From Cannabis sativa (lineage: Eukaryota > Streptophyta > Magnoliopsida > Rosales > Cannabaceae): a stretch of 64,000 nt of DNA. The stretch is taken from the NCBI RefSeq assembly GCF_029168945.1, contig NC_083606.1, positions 12,736,041 to 12,800,040 of the forward strand, in the 5' to 3' direction. The notes below the pieces were generated by a model that did no database searches, was not told where the DNA came from, and worked only from the letters and a program-made list of their open reading frames with translations. The position numbers and the translations under genes are program-made. Below, one piece after another: positions 22,475 through 34,097 of the stretch; the stretch's first letter is position 1; every line of letters starts with the position of its first letter.

Positions 22475-23668
22475 ATGGAAATGTTCAGAGAAGGAGGATC
22501 AACTTCCAGACCTCCCATACTAGAGGGGTCTAACTATCCCTACTGGAAGACAAAGATGAGGGCTTTCTTGAAAGCTGTGGATGAAAGGGTCTGGATGGCT
22601 GTTGCCGAAGGTTGGTCACCCCCTACTGTAGTTGACGAGGAAGGAGATAAGGTCAAGAAATCCAGTGAATGGACAACTGATGAGATGGAACGAGCGAATT
22701 TCAACTCCAAAGCATTGCATGCTCTATTCAATGCTGTCTCCACTAATCAATTAAAAGTGATCTCGAATTGTGAAGTTGCAAAAGATGCTTGGGAAAAGTT
22801 GAAAATCAAGAATGAGGGAACTGATGCTGTTAAAAAGGCTCGTCTTCGGTCGTTAGCTAAATCCTTTGAGAATCTGTCAATGGAGGAAGATGAATCCGTC
22901 TCAGAATTTCATGCTAAGCTGTGCGACATCTCGAATGAATCTTATGCCCTTGGTAAGACTTACTCTAACAAGAAACTTGTGAGGAAGCTTTTTGGTGTTC
23001 TTCCAAAGAGATTCATGTCCAAAGTGACTTCGATCGAAGAAAGTAGAGATATTGAAGCTCTTGATCTAGATGAATTGATTGGGTCTCTCCAAAATTATGA
23101 GTTAACTCTTGAAAGATGGGAAAAAGGGAAGAAACTCAAGAATTCTGAGAAAGAGAAAACCGAGATGGGCGTTGCTTTCATTCATAAGGAAGAGAACTCT
23201 AAAGATATTGATCTGTCCGAGTCCTTTTCAGACTCTAATCTGGCCCTTCTGGCAAAGAATTATGCTCGATTCCTAAAGAAGAACTTCAAGAAATCTAATC
23301 CGGGCAATAAAGAGAACTCTTCGGGGAGGAATTCCTCTGGTCTTAACAGGCAGTCTCAACAAAATGAAAAGAAAGGGAAGGGAATACAATGTCATGAATG
23401 TTCAGGCTTTGGCCACATTCAGGCAGAATGTGCTAATACTCTTAAGAAAAAGAAGGCCTTGGCAGTTACCTGGAGTGACAGTGAAGAAGAAGAGACTAGT
23501 GATGAATCCAAGGAGGATAAGTCAGTGATGGCTTTTATGGCTAGGGAGTCTGTCCCTGAAGAATCTGAGGGTGAGGAGCTTAATTCTGATACTGGATCCA
23601 CTATTGATGAAAAGAATAAGGCCTATGAGGAGATGTTTGCACAATGGACTTATTTTAGTATAGTATAA
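22475..23668 (+). CDS. Copia Gag polyprotein fragment (397 aa from the ATG)
   Basis: The frame begins MEMFREGG and has the DUF4219/UBN2 Gag arrangement: an N-terminal LEGSNYPYWKTKMRAFLK block (about residues 16-33), the UBN2 core (CEVAKDAWEKLK and LRSLAKSFENLSMEEDES), and a retroviral-type zinc knuckle C-x2-C-x4-H-x4-C (Cys306, Cys309, His314, Cys319). An acidic Ser/Glu-rich tail follows. Gag packages element RNA in cytoplasmic particles; the knuckle binds nucleic acid. The frame is uninterrupted up to the truncation, where the last residues (YFSIV) are read from unrelated DNA. The absence of pol makes it a relic, although the gag frame itself is open. An in-frame GTG at 22454 is unlikely to be the start. 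Confidence 0.88.
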   Translation: MEMFREGGSTSRPPILEGSNYPYWKTKMRAFLKAVDERVWMAVAEGWSPPTVVDEEGDKVKKSSEWTTDEMERANFNSKALHALFNAVSTNQLKVISNCEVAKDAWEKLKIKNEGTDAVKKARLRSLAKSFENLSMEEDESVSEFHAKLCDISNESYALGKTYSNKKLVRKLFGVLPKRFMSKVTSIEESRDIEALDLDELIGSLQNYELTLERWEKGKKLKNSEKEKTEMGVAFIHKEENSKDIDLSESFSDSNLALLAKNYARFLKKNFKKSNPGNKENSSGRNSSGLNRQSQQNEKKGKGIQCHECSGFGHIQAECANTLKKKKALAVTWSDSEEEETSDESKEDKSVMAFMARESVPEESEGEELNSDTGSTIDEKNKAYEEMFAQWTYFSIV

Positions 23669-24189
23669 ATTGTCTATATCTATTTTTATGTTTACAATTA
23701 TAATAAACATACTAATTAATAATATAAAATATTTTGTATATATATGTTTATTTTGTTTTCTATTTATTAAACATACTAATTTAATAAACAAAATAATAAT
23801 ATTCAGATATGTTTATTATATTACTCTATGTGTCATGTTTAGTTTTAATAATTTTAAGTATTGATTTATAATTATATACATTAATATTTATAATTTTGAT
23901 ATTGTATTTTATTAAAAAAAATCTTATTAAATTATAATAATTCATACTAAAATAGATAATAAACTTATCTTTTAATTAAAAAAAATTTAACTTGTTTATT
24001 TTTATAAAACTGTTTAATTAATTTTATGAGATTGTTTATTTTGAGTTTTAATAAACATAGTTTATTATTTAATGATTAAAATGTATGGTTTTATGTAATA
24101 AGTTTTCAAAATATATAAGTTTTTAAAATATTTTTTTTTTGCACATTTTTTATAATTATATTGTTTTTGTTGTATATTTATGAAAAAAA
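23669..24189. other. AT-rich spacer between the Copia relic and duplication copy 2
   Basis: About 520 bases dominated by A and T, with 'catactaatt' and 'gtttatt' phrases recurring. No gene, element end or RNA gene was recognised. Confidence 0.6.
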
Positions 24190-25624
24190 CCCTTTAAAAA
24201 ATCTGTCAATATATATGTGATAACCATTCTTACTTTATAATTGCTTTTACTAAAAATTTTATCCTTTTTGTTAAAAAAAAAAATTTGAAGAACATTCATG
24301 AAAGTATGAAAGAACATCAACCAAATATGTATTTTTTTAGTAGTATCTATATGTATTTTTTTTAATTGATCTAGATAATATTTTTATTAATATGTATATT
24401 TTATTTTATTTTTGTAAAAATTATATCCTTCATAAATATAAATTGAATTATTCACTATTTTATACTTTTCATTTTTTTTTTATTATTATCTATATGGAAA
24501 AGTAGAGGGATGATAGATTTTTTTATAGTATAATTATTTTAATTATTTTATTCATTATTATATTTTTGTACGATATTTATATTATTCTCTTAGTGGTAGA
24601 TGTTTTTTTTCAAATGGTAATTACATAAAAAATTGTTAGTTATTTATTTTTTTTTAAAAAAAAAATTGCTTATTATTTTATCACAAGGTATTTTTATTTT
24701 TTTCTTTTCAATTTTATATAATTTTTTCCTTCTTCATTTATTATTTTTATTATTAATAATTTGTACATATATTAGACTATTTATAATTTTATAATTTCTA
24801 AACTATATTATGTGAATATTATTTGTTTACTCTATTAAAAATGTATAATATATAATTAAATTGAATGAGTATTAATTTATATATCTATATAAATTTAGAT
24901 ATTTATATAAAATTGAGACATAAAGCGGTGATATTTAAAATAGAATTTAAGATTAATATTAAGATTTGGGGAAGGAGAGTAATGACGACTACAAGTGAGC
25001 TACAGTAATGATAATAGGTAAGATACGCTGAGACAACAAGTGAGATACGATAATATGATAACGAGTGAGATTTAATAGTGACAATAACTTAAAAGGATCG
25101 GAATATAAAAATAATATATTATAGAGAACACTTCAATTTTTTCTTACACCATCATATTTATTTATTTTTATAATAATATTTTAAAAAAAAAAAACAAACA
25201 AAAAAATTTAAAATTCTATATATATATATATGGATTAATTGTATAAGTTTTAAACTTATTAATAAAAAATAAAAATTAATAATATAGAATTAGATAATAT
25301 AATTTTAATATAATTATATATTGGAATTACATTTTTATTATCGTATTAGAAAAATTAAATTAGTCGCGTGAAAATTGACTATATTACTTGATCTATATAT
25401 CTACATATATATATATATATAAAGGAGAAGTATGAGACGGTGACATGGCACACTAAAATCATTCTAAATACCATTATTTATCATCTCCTTAATTCTCTCA
25501 TTTTTAAAATTTTTTATTATAAAAAATATTTTTTATCTATTTATCTATGTATTTCATTTATATAAAAAAAATTCCCTAAACATTAGTTACGCATCCTATT
25601 ATTTTTTTTTTATATATATATATA

Positions 25625-26526
25625 CTAGGAAACTAAGCCGCGCTTCGCGCGGTGTTGTGCAACTTTTCCTATAATGTATTATATAAATATATTATACTTG
25701 TTGAGTTATATGATTTAAAATATAGTATTTTTATATGTGTAAGTAGTAGTATTGAAATTAGAAACATATTATTTTTAAAATATATAAAGATGATACTTTG
25801 TGATAAATATTAAAAATAGTAGAAATAACAAATACACTTTGTGGTCATAGACATATATAGGTTAGTGATATACTTACACTGAAAAAGAAGAAGCGTTTCA
25901 AGTTCAAATATATATTTTGGGATAAATTAAAATGGCATGAGAAAAAATTTATTTATAGTGTATATGTAATGTCCCACTATACTTTTTAAATAATGTGGGA
26001 TTATTACAAAAAAAAAAAAATTGAATAATCATGTTTTCTTAGTACATTAACACAGTACTCTCAAAAATTACAAAAATATGAAGAAAAAATTATAGAAAAT
26101 CACCTAAACTCTTGTGTGCTTTCCTTTATATTAATAAATTAAAAAATAAGATGAAAAATATATTTTATTTTTATATAAAATATAAAATGTATATTATTGT
26201 AATAGATTATAGAATAAATAATTTTTTTTAAAAAAATTATAACTAATTAAATGAATAATTGAATAAGACTAATTTAATCAATTACTCATGTAAGAAAATA
26301 CATATTTTGGGACAAATTAAAATGCTATGAGAAAAAAATTATTTATAGTGTATATGTAATGTCCCACTGTACTTTCTAAACAATGTGGAATTACTACAAA
26401 AAGTAAACTTAGTTGAATAATCATATTTTCTTGGTACATTAACATGGTACTCTCAAAAAATTAAAAAAATATGAAGAAAAAATTATACAAAGCCACCTAT
26501 ATCCTTGTGTGCTTTCCTTTATATTA

Positions 26527-26561
<35 letters not shown>

Positions 26562-27131
26562 CGAAATTCTCACAAAATTTTACAAATATAAAGAAAAAAT
26601 ATAGAAAGTCTATTTTTTTTTTATATAGATTTATAGATTAGAATAAATAAAATTGACAAAAGAAATTATTTATTTATAGTATATTTGTATAAATAAAAAA
26701 ATTATATAAAACTAATATGACATTCTCCCAAAATTTAAAATGAAAAAATAAATTGTATTTTTTCTATAAATATATATAAATAATAAAATATATAAGCACA
26801 CACTATAGATTAGATGATTTTTTTTTTTAAAAAAAAAGTTTCTAACTAATTAATTAAATAAGATTAATTTAATCAATTATCCAAGAAGAAAAAAAAATAA
26901 ATTTTAGGACAAATAAAAATAACAAAAGAAAGGACTTATTTTATAGTGTATATGTAATGTTCCACTTTACTTTATAAACAATGTGGGATTATTAACAAAA
27001 GTAAGATTAGTGAGTACTCATGTTTTTTAGCACATTAATATAAAATTCTCAAAAAATTAGAAAAATAAAAACAAAAAATTCTAAAGAGCCACCTATACAT
27101 TTGTGTGCTTTCCTTTATATAAATATATAGA
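25625..27131 (-). mobile_element. Small Helitron (1.5 kb) nested in the large one, opposite strand
   Basis: On the minus strand it begins TC at 27131 (TCTATATATTTATATAAAGG) and ends CTAG at 25625. The hairpin CCGCGC-TTC-GCGCGG (25638-25652) lies nine bases from the CTAG end. The flanking bases read A at the 5' and T at the 3' side, the Helitron target. It contains three related blocks, each with 'gtatatgtaatgt(c/t)ccact' (near 25959, 26346 and 26947) and 'gtgtgctttcctttatat' (near 26115, 26506 and 27104). No protein is encoded. Confidence 0.82.
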
Positions 27132-27286
27132 TTTATTCTATTTTTTTAAAAAATAAAATTAAAATATCTAACATTATAAGTTTATAACCTACCCATACCT
27201 ATATAATACAACCCTAACGGAGTCAATTTTTTTTTCACTGCTGCTAATACTATTAATGTATATATATTCTCACAAGTCAAATTCTC

Positions 27287-27302
27287 TCTCCCTTTTCCAC
27301 TC
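27287..27302. repeat. Target-site duplication of the LINE, 3' side
   Basis: TCTCCCTTTTCCACTC, identical to 34082-34097 and adjacent to the element's poly-A tail on the minus strand. Confidence 0.93.
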
Positions 27303-27334
27303 TTTTTCTTTTTTTTTGAAAGAAAGGGAGCCCA

Positions 27335-30300
27335 CTAGAAAGAAAGAAGTTCAATAAGATTACAGGGGTCATCTCCAATCCAAATGGCTACTTCATCTAA
27401 CCCTAGAGCTCGATGCGCAAGTTTATCAGCCAGGGTGTTAGCCTCGCGACGGACGTGAGACAGCCGAGCAGCAGGGAACTGAGACAAAGTATTCTTGATT
27501 TGACGAATAAGGTCACCAAACACCGAAATGTCTTCTTTATGGCGAGAGAGAGCATCAGTGATGGCTTTGCAATCCGTTTCCACCTCATGGACAAAAAAAT
27601 GCTCTGTAAGGCACCAATGAAGCATAGAGAGGAGGGATTTTGCTTCCAGGGTAGGGACCGATCCTCCTCCGAAGTGAGGCTGGGCCAGGGCAGCTACCAC
27701 CAAACCTTCGCTGTTTCTAATGATACCTCCGAAACCCGATTTCCGGTTGACCTTGGAAACTGCTGCATCCACATTTAGCTTGAGAAGACCTGCAGTTGGG
27801 GGGGACCAAGACGGTTGAACCAAATTCTGACCAGGGCGGGAGGAAGGCACAATAGTCTGCTGAGAGGAATGGTAGTCTTCCAGTAAGCTTTGACCCAAGT
27901 TGAGGATTGCATGATCAGGGTCGGGTGCTTGACCTTTAAGGGCTTTGTTCCTGTTGAACCAAACAAACCAAGCAGTACAAAGAAACAACTCGACATCTTT
28001 TTTGGTTAGAGATGTATATATCATATCAGCAATGTCGTGGAACAAAATCTCAGAAGAATGAGTAAAAATGTAATGATAAGAAGGCGTACCTTTCCAGACT
28101 CTTCTAATGCTCCGGCAGTAAAATAATGCATGAGAGACAGACTCATCCGACATTCCACAACGGTCACACTCCGGGGAATTAATGATTTTCCTTATGGCTA
28201 GGTTTTTTGCAGTGGGGAGGGTTGAATTTGTGGCTAGGAAGGCAAAGTGTTTTACCTTGGCAGGGAGGGCAAGGTGCCATAGGTTTTTCCACCAAGGCGA
28301 GGGGGAGGAGGAAGAAGGTATATCCGGGGGGGAGTGGAAGAGAGGCTGAGATGGTAACCTGATTTAGCCGAATAGACCCCAGATTGGGAGTGTTCCCATA
28401 TGAACTCGTCTGGGTGGGGGTTCAGGGGGAGGGGAATGGAGAGGATTTGCTCAACCACATGAGGAGGAAATCAACTTTGCAAGCTAACGAGGTCCCAGGA
28501 AGAAGAAGGAGAAATGAAAGAAGCTACTTTATCGGGGACAGGGGCAAGGGTAGGGACCTGACGAAGACCCGGGATCCAATGATCACGGATCGTAGAAGTG
28601 TTCTGCCCATTTCCAATTTTTGAGACTAAACCTTTGTGCAACAACTCTTTTCCCCAGCAAATGCTCCGCCAGACAAACGAAGGTGAGTGCCCTATCGAAC
28701 TATCAAGAAAAGATGAGTGAGGAAAATACCTAGCAGACAAGATTTTTGACACCGTTGAGTTTGGCTGTTTGAGGATGCGCCAGGCTTGCTTAGCAAGTAA
28801 AGCTTGATTGAAGTGGACCATGGAGCAAAAACCTAAGCCACCATCCTTCTTGGAGCGACAGAGTTTTTTCCAGCTTTGCCAGTGAGTTTTAGGACGGTTG
28901 TTATCATTGACACCCCACCAGAAATTGGCCATAACAGATTCGAGAGAGTGACAGGTGGCAACCGGAAGACGAAAGCAAGACATCGAGTAAGTGGGGATGG
29001 CTTGGATAACAGATTTAAGCAGAGTTTCCTTACCCCCTTTTGAGAAGACTTTATTCTTCCAATTGTGAAGGTGACCCCAGACCTTGTCATGCAGGTAATG
29101 GAACAATTGCTTTTTTGTTCGTCCAATGTGCTGTGGGAGACCAAGATATTTTTCAAAGGAAGATCGCACTGGGATGCCCATAAAGTCGGAGATTAAAGTT
29201 TGATCCCTAAGCTCAACATTAGGGGAAAAGTACAAAGAAGATTTTTGGAAATTAACCTTCTGGCCCGTGGCCCTCTCGTAGGCCTCAAGCACCTCTTTGA
29301 TGGTATTACAAGAATTGATGGTGGCTTGACAGAAGAGGAAGCTGTCATCCGCAAAGAGGAGATGAGAAATAGCAGGGGCTCTTCTCGCTACTTTAAAACC
29401 GGAAAGGGCTCTCCTACTTTCTTGCTGGTGCAAGAGGGAGGAAAAACCTTCCGCACAAAGCAAGAAAAGGTAGGGAGAAAGGGGGTCGCCCTGTCGAATG
29501 CCCCTGGAAGGGCTGACACTGCCTAAGACTTTGCCATTCAGATTGAATTGGAAGGATGCAGTGGAAATGCAGGCATGGATCAAATGGACAAACCTGGGGG
29601 GGAATTGAAATTTCCTAAGGATAGCAACAATGTAAGGCCATTCCACTCTATCAAAGGCTTTGGCCATGTCGAGTTTGATCGCCATCCATCCCTTTTTCCC
29701 ACGAGTCTTGAGTTTGATAGAGTGCGCAACTTCCTGGGCTATAATGATATTATCAGAGATGAGCCGGCCTGGGAGGAAAGCACTTTGGTTCAGTGAGATT
29801 AGAGAATTCAAGACAAGTTTCAACCTATTGGCAATGGTCTTGGAGATGATCTTATATATGATGTTACAAAGACTGATAGGCCGAAACTCAGAGATGAACT
29901 TAGGTTGCTTAACTTTAGGAATGAGAGTGATGAGGGTGTTATTTAGAGGGGCCACATTTGCGCTTCCATTGAGGAAGCTGGAGGCAGCTTCGAGCACTTC
30001 TCTCCGAACAACATGCCAGTTTGCTTTGTAAAAATGAGAGTTGAAGCCGTCCGGGCCTGGGGCTTTGTCCAGGGGAAGCTGGAAAAACGCTTTTTCAATT
30101 TCATCCAAGGAGAAAGCCTCGCTTAAGAGGGACTTATCAGCGTCAGAGAGAGAGCTGCTAATGCCCTCCAAGGCTAAATTCATGTCAGAGTCGGTGGGGT
30201 TTGATGAGGTGAAGAGATGGTCGAAATGAGACTCAATTTCTCGAATAATGCTTTCCTCATCAGAGATCATACCTCCATTTTGCGTATGGAGTTGGTGAAT

Positions 30301-31437
30301 TTTGTTGGTTTTCTTCCTTTGGGAAGCAAAACGGTGGAAGAACTTCGTGTTCTTATCCCCTTGAGCTAACCATTGGGTGCGAGCGCGTTGTTTCCAGTAA
30401 GCTTCTTCCTTGTAGAGTAAAGCATCAAGCCGGGATTGGAGATCTTTTATAGTAGCAATAGTACGGTCGTCCCAAATAAGGGTAGACCGGGCCAAATCTA
30501 ACTCCTTCTCCAGCTTACTGATTTGCTTTTTGAACTGGAAATTTTTTTTGTGGTTCCAATTGTTTAGCTTTTGAGCACACGAGGATTGGGTAGCAATGAG
30601 ACTGGGGATAGCTTCCTCTGAGGTCGAGGGATTAGTCCAAGAGTGGTTGAAGATTCTATCCCAATTTGGGTCCTGTAACCACACATTCTCAAAAAGGAAC
30701 CTCTTACTATGGTCCCTTGGCCGATTCCCCGGGGTCGGGGATGTGGCGAGTTCCAAAGCTCTGTGGTCAGACCCAAAAAAACCCAAGTGGGTAAGAGTGG
30801 CATCGGGGAAAAGATTTTCCCAATGACTGTTGATTAATCCCCAGTCCAGCCGTTCTTGAATATTTTTAGGATGGGCCACACTGTTGTTCCAGGTGAGCAA
30901 AGGCCCCTCGGGGTCAACTGGGGAGAGGTTGAAGGTGTCCAGCAACTGTCTGAAGTCCAGAGAAGGGCCCCTGTTGGGGTTACCCCCTTGCTTATCATGG
31001 GAGAAAAGGAAAGCGTTAAAATCCCCAATGAGAAGCCAAGGGTCTCGGGGATTGTTCCGACCTATCCTTCTCAGAATTTCCCAAGTGTGAGGTTTGAGAG
31101 AGTCAACAGGAGAACCGTAAAAACAAGTAAGATGGAACGAAACATTAGAAGAGGCACATGACACACAGCAATCGAAATGACTAATAGATTGAGAACATAG
31201 AGTAACGTTTACATCATTAGTCCATAACAAAAGCAAGCCCCCGCTTCTACCAACCCTAGGCATTTCTAAGCCCGAATCAAAATGGAGCTTGGATTTTACA
31301 TAATTAATAGCATTCTTTACAAGCCGAGATTCCATAATAAATAAAATAGTAGGACTACTAGTAGACACTAAACGGGAGAGATTCCGGAATGCACGATCAC
31401 TCCCTATTCCACGTGCATTCCAGCTCACAATCTTCAT
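27335..31437 (-). pseudogene. LINE ORF2 (endonuclease, reverse transcriptase, RNase H), two lesions
   Basis: Starts MKIVSWNARGIGSD at 31437. An APE-type endonuclease domain (Glu36 in MESR, GDFNAF 138-143, SDHR 223-226) is followed by RT (PLDKAPGPDGFN near 455-466, KLDMAKAFDRVEW 588-600, GIRQGDPLSP 646-655, catalytic FADD 695-698). An in-frame TGA at 28471-28473 stops the protein after 988 residues. The same frame continues with EFIWEHSQSGVYSAKSGY. A one-base slip in the C-run at 28326-28332 (G-run on plus) then shifts frame into the zf-RVT region and the plant-type RNase H (LNVDAAVS, LEAKSLL, ETDCKAI, ADKLAHRAL: the four acidic sites are kept), ending at 27335. One stop and one slip separate it from an intact frame of roughly 1,360 codons. 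Confidence 0.92.
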
Positions 31438-31639
31438 GGAGGCGGGCAGGCCTGCTCGGGGCCGAGGCCTGCCATACTAGTAGAGACTTCGCTGGCTTGC
31501 GGATTCTCGGAGCGGGAACGCTTGATTTGGTGCTAAGCTCCCCATTGACCATTTCAGTCTGCCTTTTGAACTTGTCTTTTGTGTCGGGCTTGTTTCTTTT
31601 CCTTGAGGCTTTCGAGCTTGAGGGGGTGGTCGCACCAGG

Positions 31640-32931
31640 TTAGTAGGTAAGGTTCATGGCTTCGAGTTTTTTGCTTGTGTCTAGAAGGGGAAGGTTTTCT
31701 GGGAGTGGGACATGACAGTATTTGGAGCTAGTGGAATGGGAGCTGCTAGAGTTTTGGGGTGTGATAGTGTGGCTCGGGTTAGATATGGGAGAGGCTTTTT
31801 GGACGCTGGAGTTACTCATTGTGGCATTAAGGATAGCGGTGTAGGAGGGGTTGATGGTCTCGGGCTGGGTGCAAATGGGTTGGATGGTGTTTGTGTTCGC
31901 ATATGTTTCAGTTTGGGTCATGGGAGGGGGGTTTTGGATATAGGGCGTGGGGCCGGACTTGTATAAGCCTACTTGTTGGGTTTGCCCGTGAGAAGGACCT
32001 TGCTCCAGAGAGCCGTAAGTGGGAAAAGGAGGAGCTGTCTCCAGGAAGGCAACACAAACAGAGCTAGCTGGGTTTGAGGTCATAAAAGCTGCCATCGGGG
32101 GGGGGGGGGGGGGTTTGCAAAGTTGAGCTGATCATGGCATAACAAAGTGTTAGTAGAAACCTTAACTTTACCGGTGATAGTTTTGATATCATACCTTAGT
32201 TCCGGGGGGAACGGGGCTTCATCACAGGCTTTCATATAATCCATGCATCCTTTGTTGTAGCTGTGCCCCATTCTACCACAGAAGAAACAGATATCCGGGA
32301 GGTTTTCATACTTCAGCTCGAGCCAAACAACTTTGTTAATGCCAGAGAAGTGGATAGGTAATCCCCGTGGCAAAGGACGAGCCACATCGAACATGACCCT
32401 AAGCCGAAAGTAGGGACCCCAAGTTTCGCGGAGTGAAGGCCGATAGATTTCCAATAAGTGGCCAAGGGAGGATGAGACAAGCCCCGCCAACTCTTCGGAG
32501 CGTTTGAGAAAAGGAGTATTGAACACTTGAACCCATAGAGGGATTTTGAGGAGGCTATCCCCATTGAGAACATCCAAGGAATTGGGGATGTCCATAAGGA
32601 TTGCTTGGTTGAGGTAAGTCCAAGGTTGCTGCAACAAAACCTGACGTCGGTCCCCGTCACAGCCAAACTCAACGAGGAAAAGACCATTGGAGCGGTCAGA
32701 TATGGTCACGGGATTGCGGAAAATATTATTCCAATCTTTGGTCATTTTTTCTATGAAGTTCTTACGGTTAAATGATTTAACCGTGTGAACCTTGATCACA
32801 AGAAACAGCGGGATAGGTTGAATCTCATTATCAGGGGTGTGTGTGGGGCTAGGTTCATGAAGAGTTTGAATGGTGCATTCGGTCTCTGTGAGGTTAAGAG
32901 CAACAGATAAGGAAGTGGTTAGCTCATCCAT
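31640..32931 (-). pseudogene. LINE ORF1 (DUF4283 plus zinc knuckle), frameshifted in a C17 run
   Basis: The likely start is MDELTTSLSVALNLTE at 32931. A DUF4283-type RNA-binding region follows (NGLFLVEFGCDGDRRQVLL, QPWTYLNQAILMD), then a zinc-knuckle-like segment CFFCGRMGHSYNKGC, which has five residues between His and the last Cys where four are usual. A run of 17 C (G at 32097-32113 on plus) ends the frame; shifting by one base there opens a Pro/Ser/Thr-rich tail from MAAFMTSNP to a stop at 31640. ORF1 proteins bind element RNA. The slip could be genuine or an assembly error in the homopolymer. ORF2 starts 202 bases beyond the ORF1 stop. Confidence 0.85.
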
Positions 32932-34068
32932 GATGCAAATGGACAGAAAAAGACTTAAATCTAAAAGGTCAATATAAATATGGGAGGACAGTGCAAACTG
33001 TAGGAAGGTGTGATATATGTCCCTGAGAGGAGGAAAATGAGACCAAAACAGAGATGATAAATGATATACTTGACCTAGAGTACACGTGAGACTAAAGACC
33101 TGGGGACTTTGAGCAACTGACCGAATTAAAGAGGGGCTGTATTGACCTGGAGATTTTATCAAATAGATAAACTTAACTATAATGCAACACCAGAACAGAG
33201 AGCTAAATGGATCGGTGGGGGAGACACTTGGGACTAAATGCAAAACAAGATTCAAGAGTATGTGAGGGATAAGAGGCTTTGAGCTGCTACAGTGAAAAAT
33301 ATGTATATCTAAGTAAATACGGCTACTATAAAGACTCTTATGCAGAGAATAATTCTTAGGAGGAATAAAACTGTAAGTGCAAGACCAAACGAATGGTCTG
33401 CCCTTATATAGAAAAATCCTAGTGAAAAGGTTGTGAACCGATTTGGTAACTATCACTTCAGGAGCATTTACTTTCGAACAGAGTTGCTGCACAATAGGAT
33501 TACAAAACGTACTAGGCAGATCACACTTACAGATTAGTATAAATGCTAACAGTTGAAAATTTTGGGCAAAAGGAATTATGACATTTTTGAAAATTATTAT
33601 AAAAACATTTCCTTTACCCAAACTCCCTTTCAGAAATCGATTATGCAGAGGTAATTTAATGGGCAAGCTGAATTTATATCTAAAATAACCTAAAAAATAC
33701 CCATTTCTCTGATGGGATTTGACAGGGAATAGGAAAAGGTGAAAGAAGGAGTTAATACCTGTAAGAGGCTGATTAATGCTTGTACGGTTTGGGCTTCTGG
33801 GAGACTGGCCGGAGTTATGGCTGAAGCGACTGGGGTGGTTGGGACAGGGCAGTTCGACGCGGCTGAGGCGGCTTGGGCGAGTCGAGCTATGCTGGGTGTC
33901 TATGGAAGACGAGTCGGAGCCACCTAGATCGATAGATCTGGGGCTTGAGAAAGATTCCACCGAATGGGAACGCAGAGGGGATGAGTGTGAACTCATTGGG
34001 GACGAAGGTGAGGGTCTGTTCAGACTATGAATGTCGAGAGGGAGAAGAAGAAGAGTCTGGAAGTCCAT
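32932..34068 (-). other. LINE 5' leader that is open in frame with ORF1
   Basis: From MDFQTLLLLPLDIHS (34068) to the ORF1 start there is no stop for about 379 codons, in the same frame as ORF1. The first 90 residues are Ser/Pro-rich (SPSSPMSSHSSPLRSHS); the rest is hydrophobic and low-information. It is probably an untranslated leader, since ORF1 proteins of this LINE type usually begin at MDEL, but an N-terminally extended ORF1 cannot be excluded. Confidence 0.5.
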
Positions 34069-34081
34069 ATTCACCAATTTT

Positions 34082-34097
34082 TCTCCCTTTTCCACTC
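34082..34097. repeat. Target-site duplication of the LINE, 5' side
   Basis: TCTCCCTTTTCCACTC, identical to 27287-27302. It defines the 5' end of the LINE at 34081, so the element is not 5'-truncated. Confidence 0.93.

Larger units (their letters stand above)
21534..23660 (+). mobile_element. Copia retrotransposon, truncated after gag
   Basis: 5' LTR 21534-22288, primer site 22291-22302 and a complete gag-type frame are present in the correct order. The similarity stops inside the last gag codons near 23655, after which the sequence becomes AT-rich. Protease, integrase, RT-RNase H and the 3' LTR are absent. The element begins precisely where homology between the two duplication copies ends, so it lies at a rearrangement breakpoint. 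It cannot move on its own. Confidence 0.85.
27303..34081 (-). mobile_element. Nearly full-length LINE (6.8 kb) with 16-bp target duplication
   Basis: The 16-base word TCTCCCTTTTCCACTC lies at 27287-27302 and again at 34082-34097. Between them is a minus-strand LINE with leader, ORF1 (Gag-like, zinc knuckle), ORF2 (endonuclease, RT, zinc finger, RNase H) and a terminal A-rich tail (T-rich on the plus strand at 27303-27317). The perfect target duplication and only three visible coding lesions indicate a young insertion, later than the Helitron that hosts it. Confidence 0.95.

Noticed and set aside
28833..31161. Numerous open frames antisense to or out of frame with the LINE ORF2
   Set aside because: They are shadows of the 988-codon reverse-transcriptase frame and have no independent motifs.
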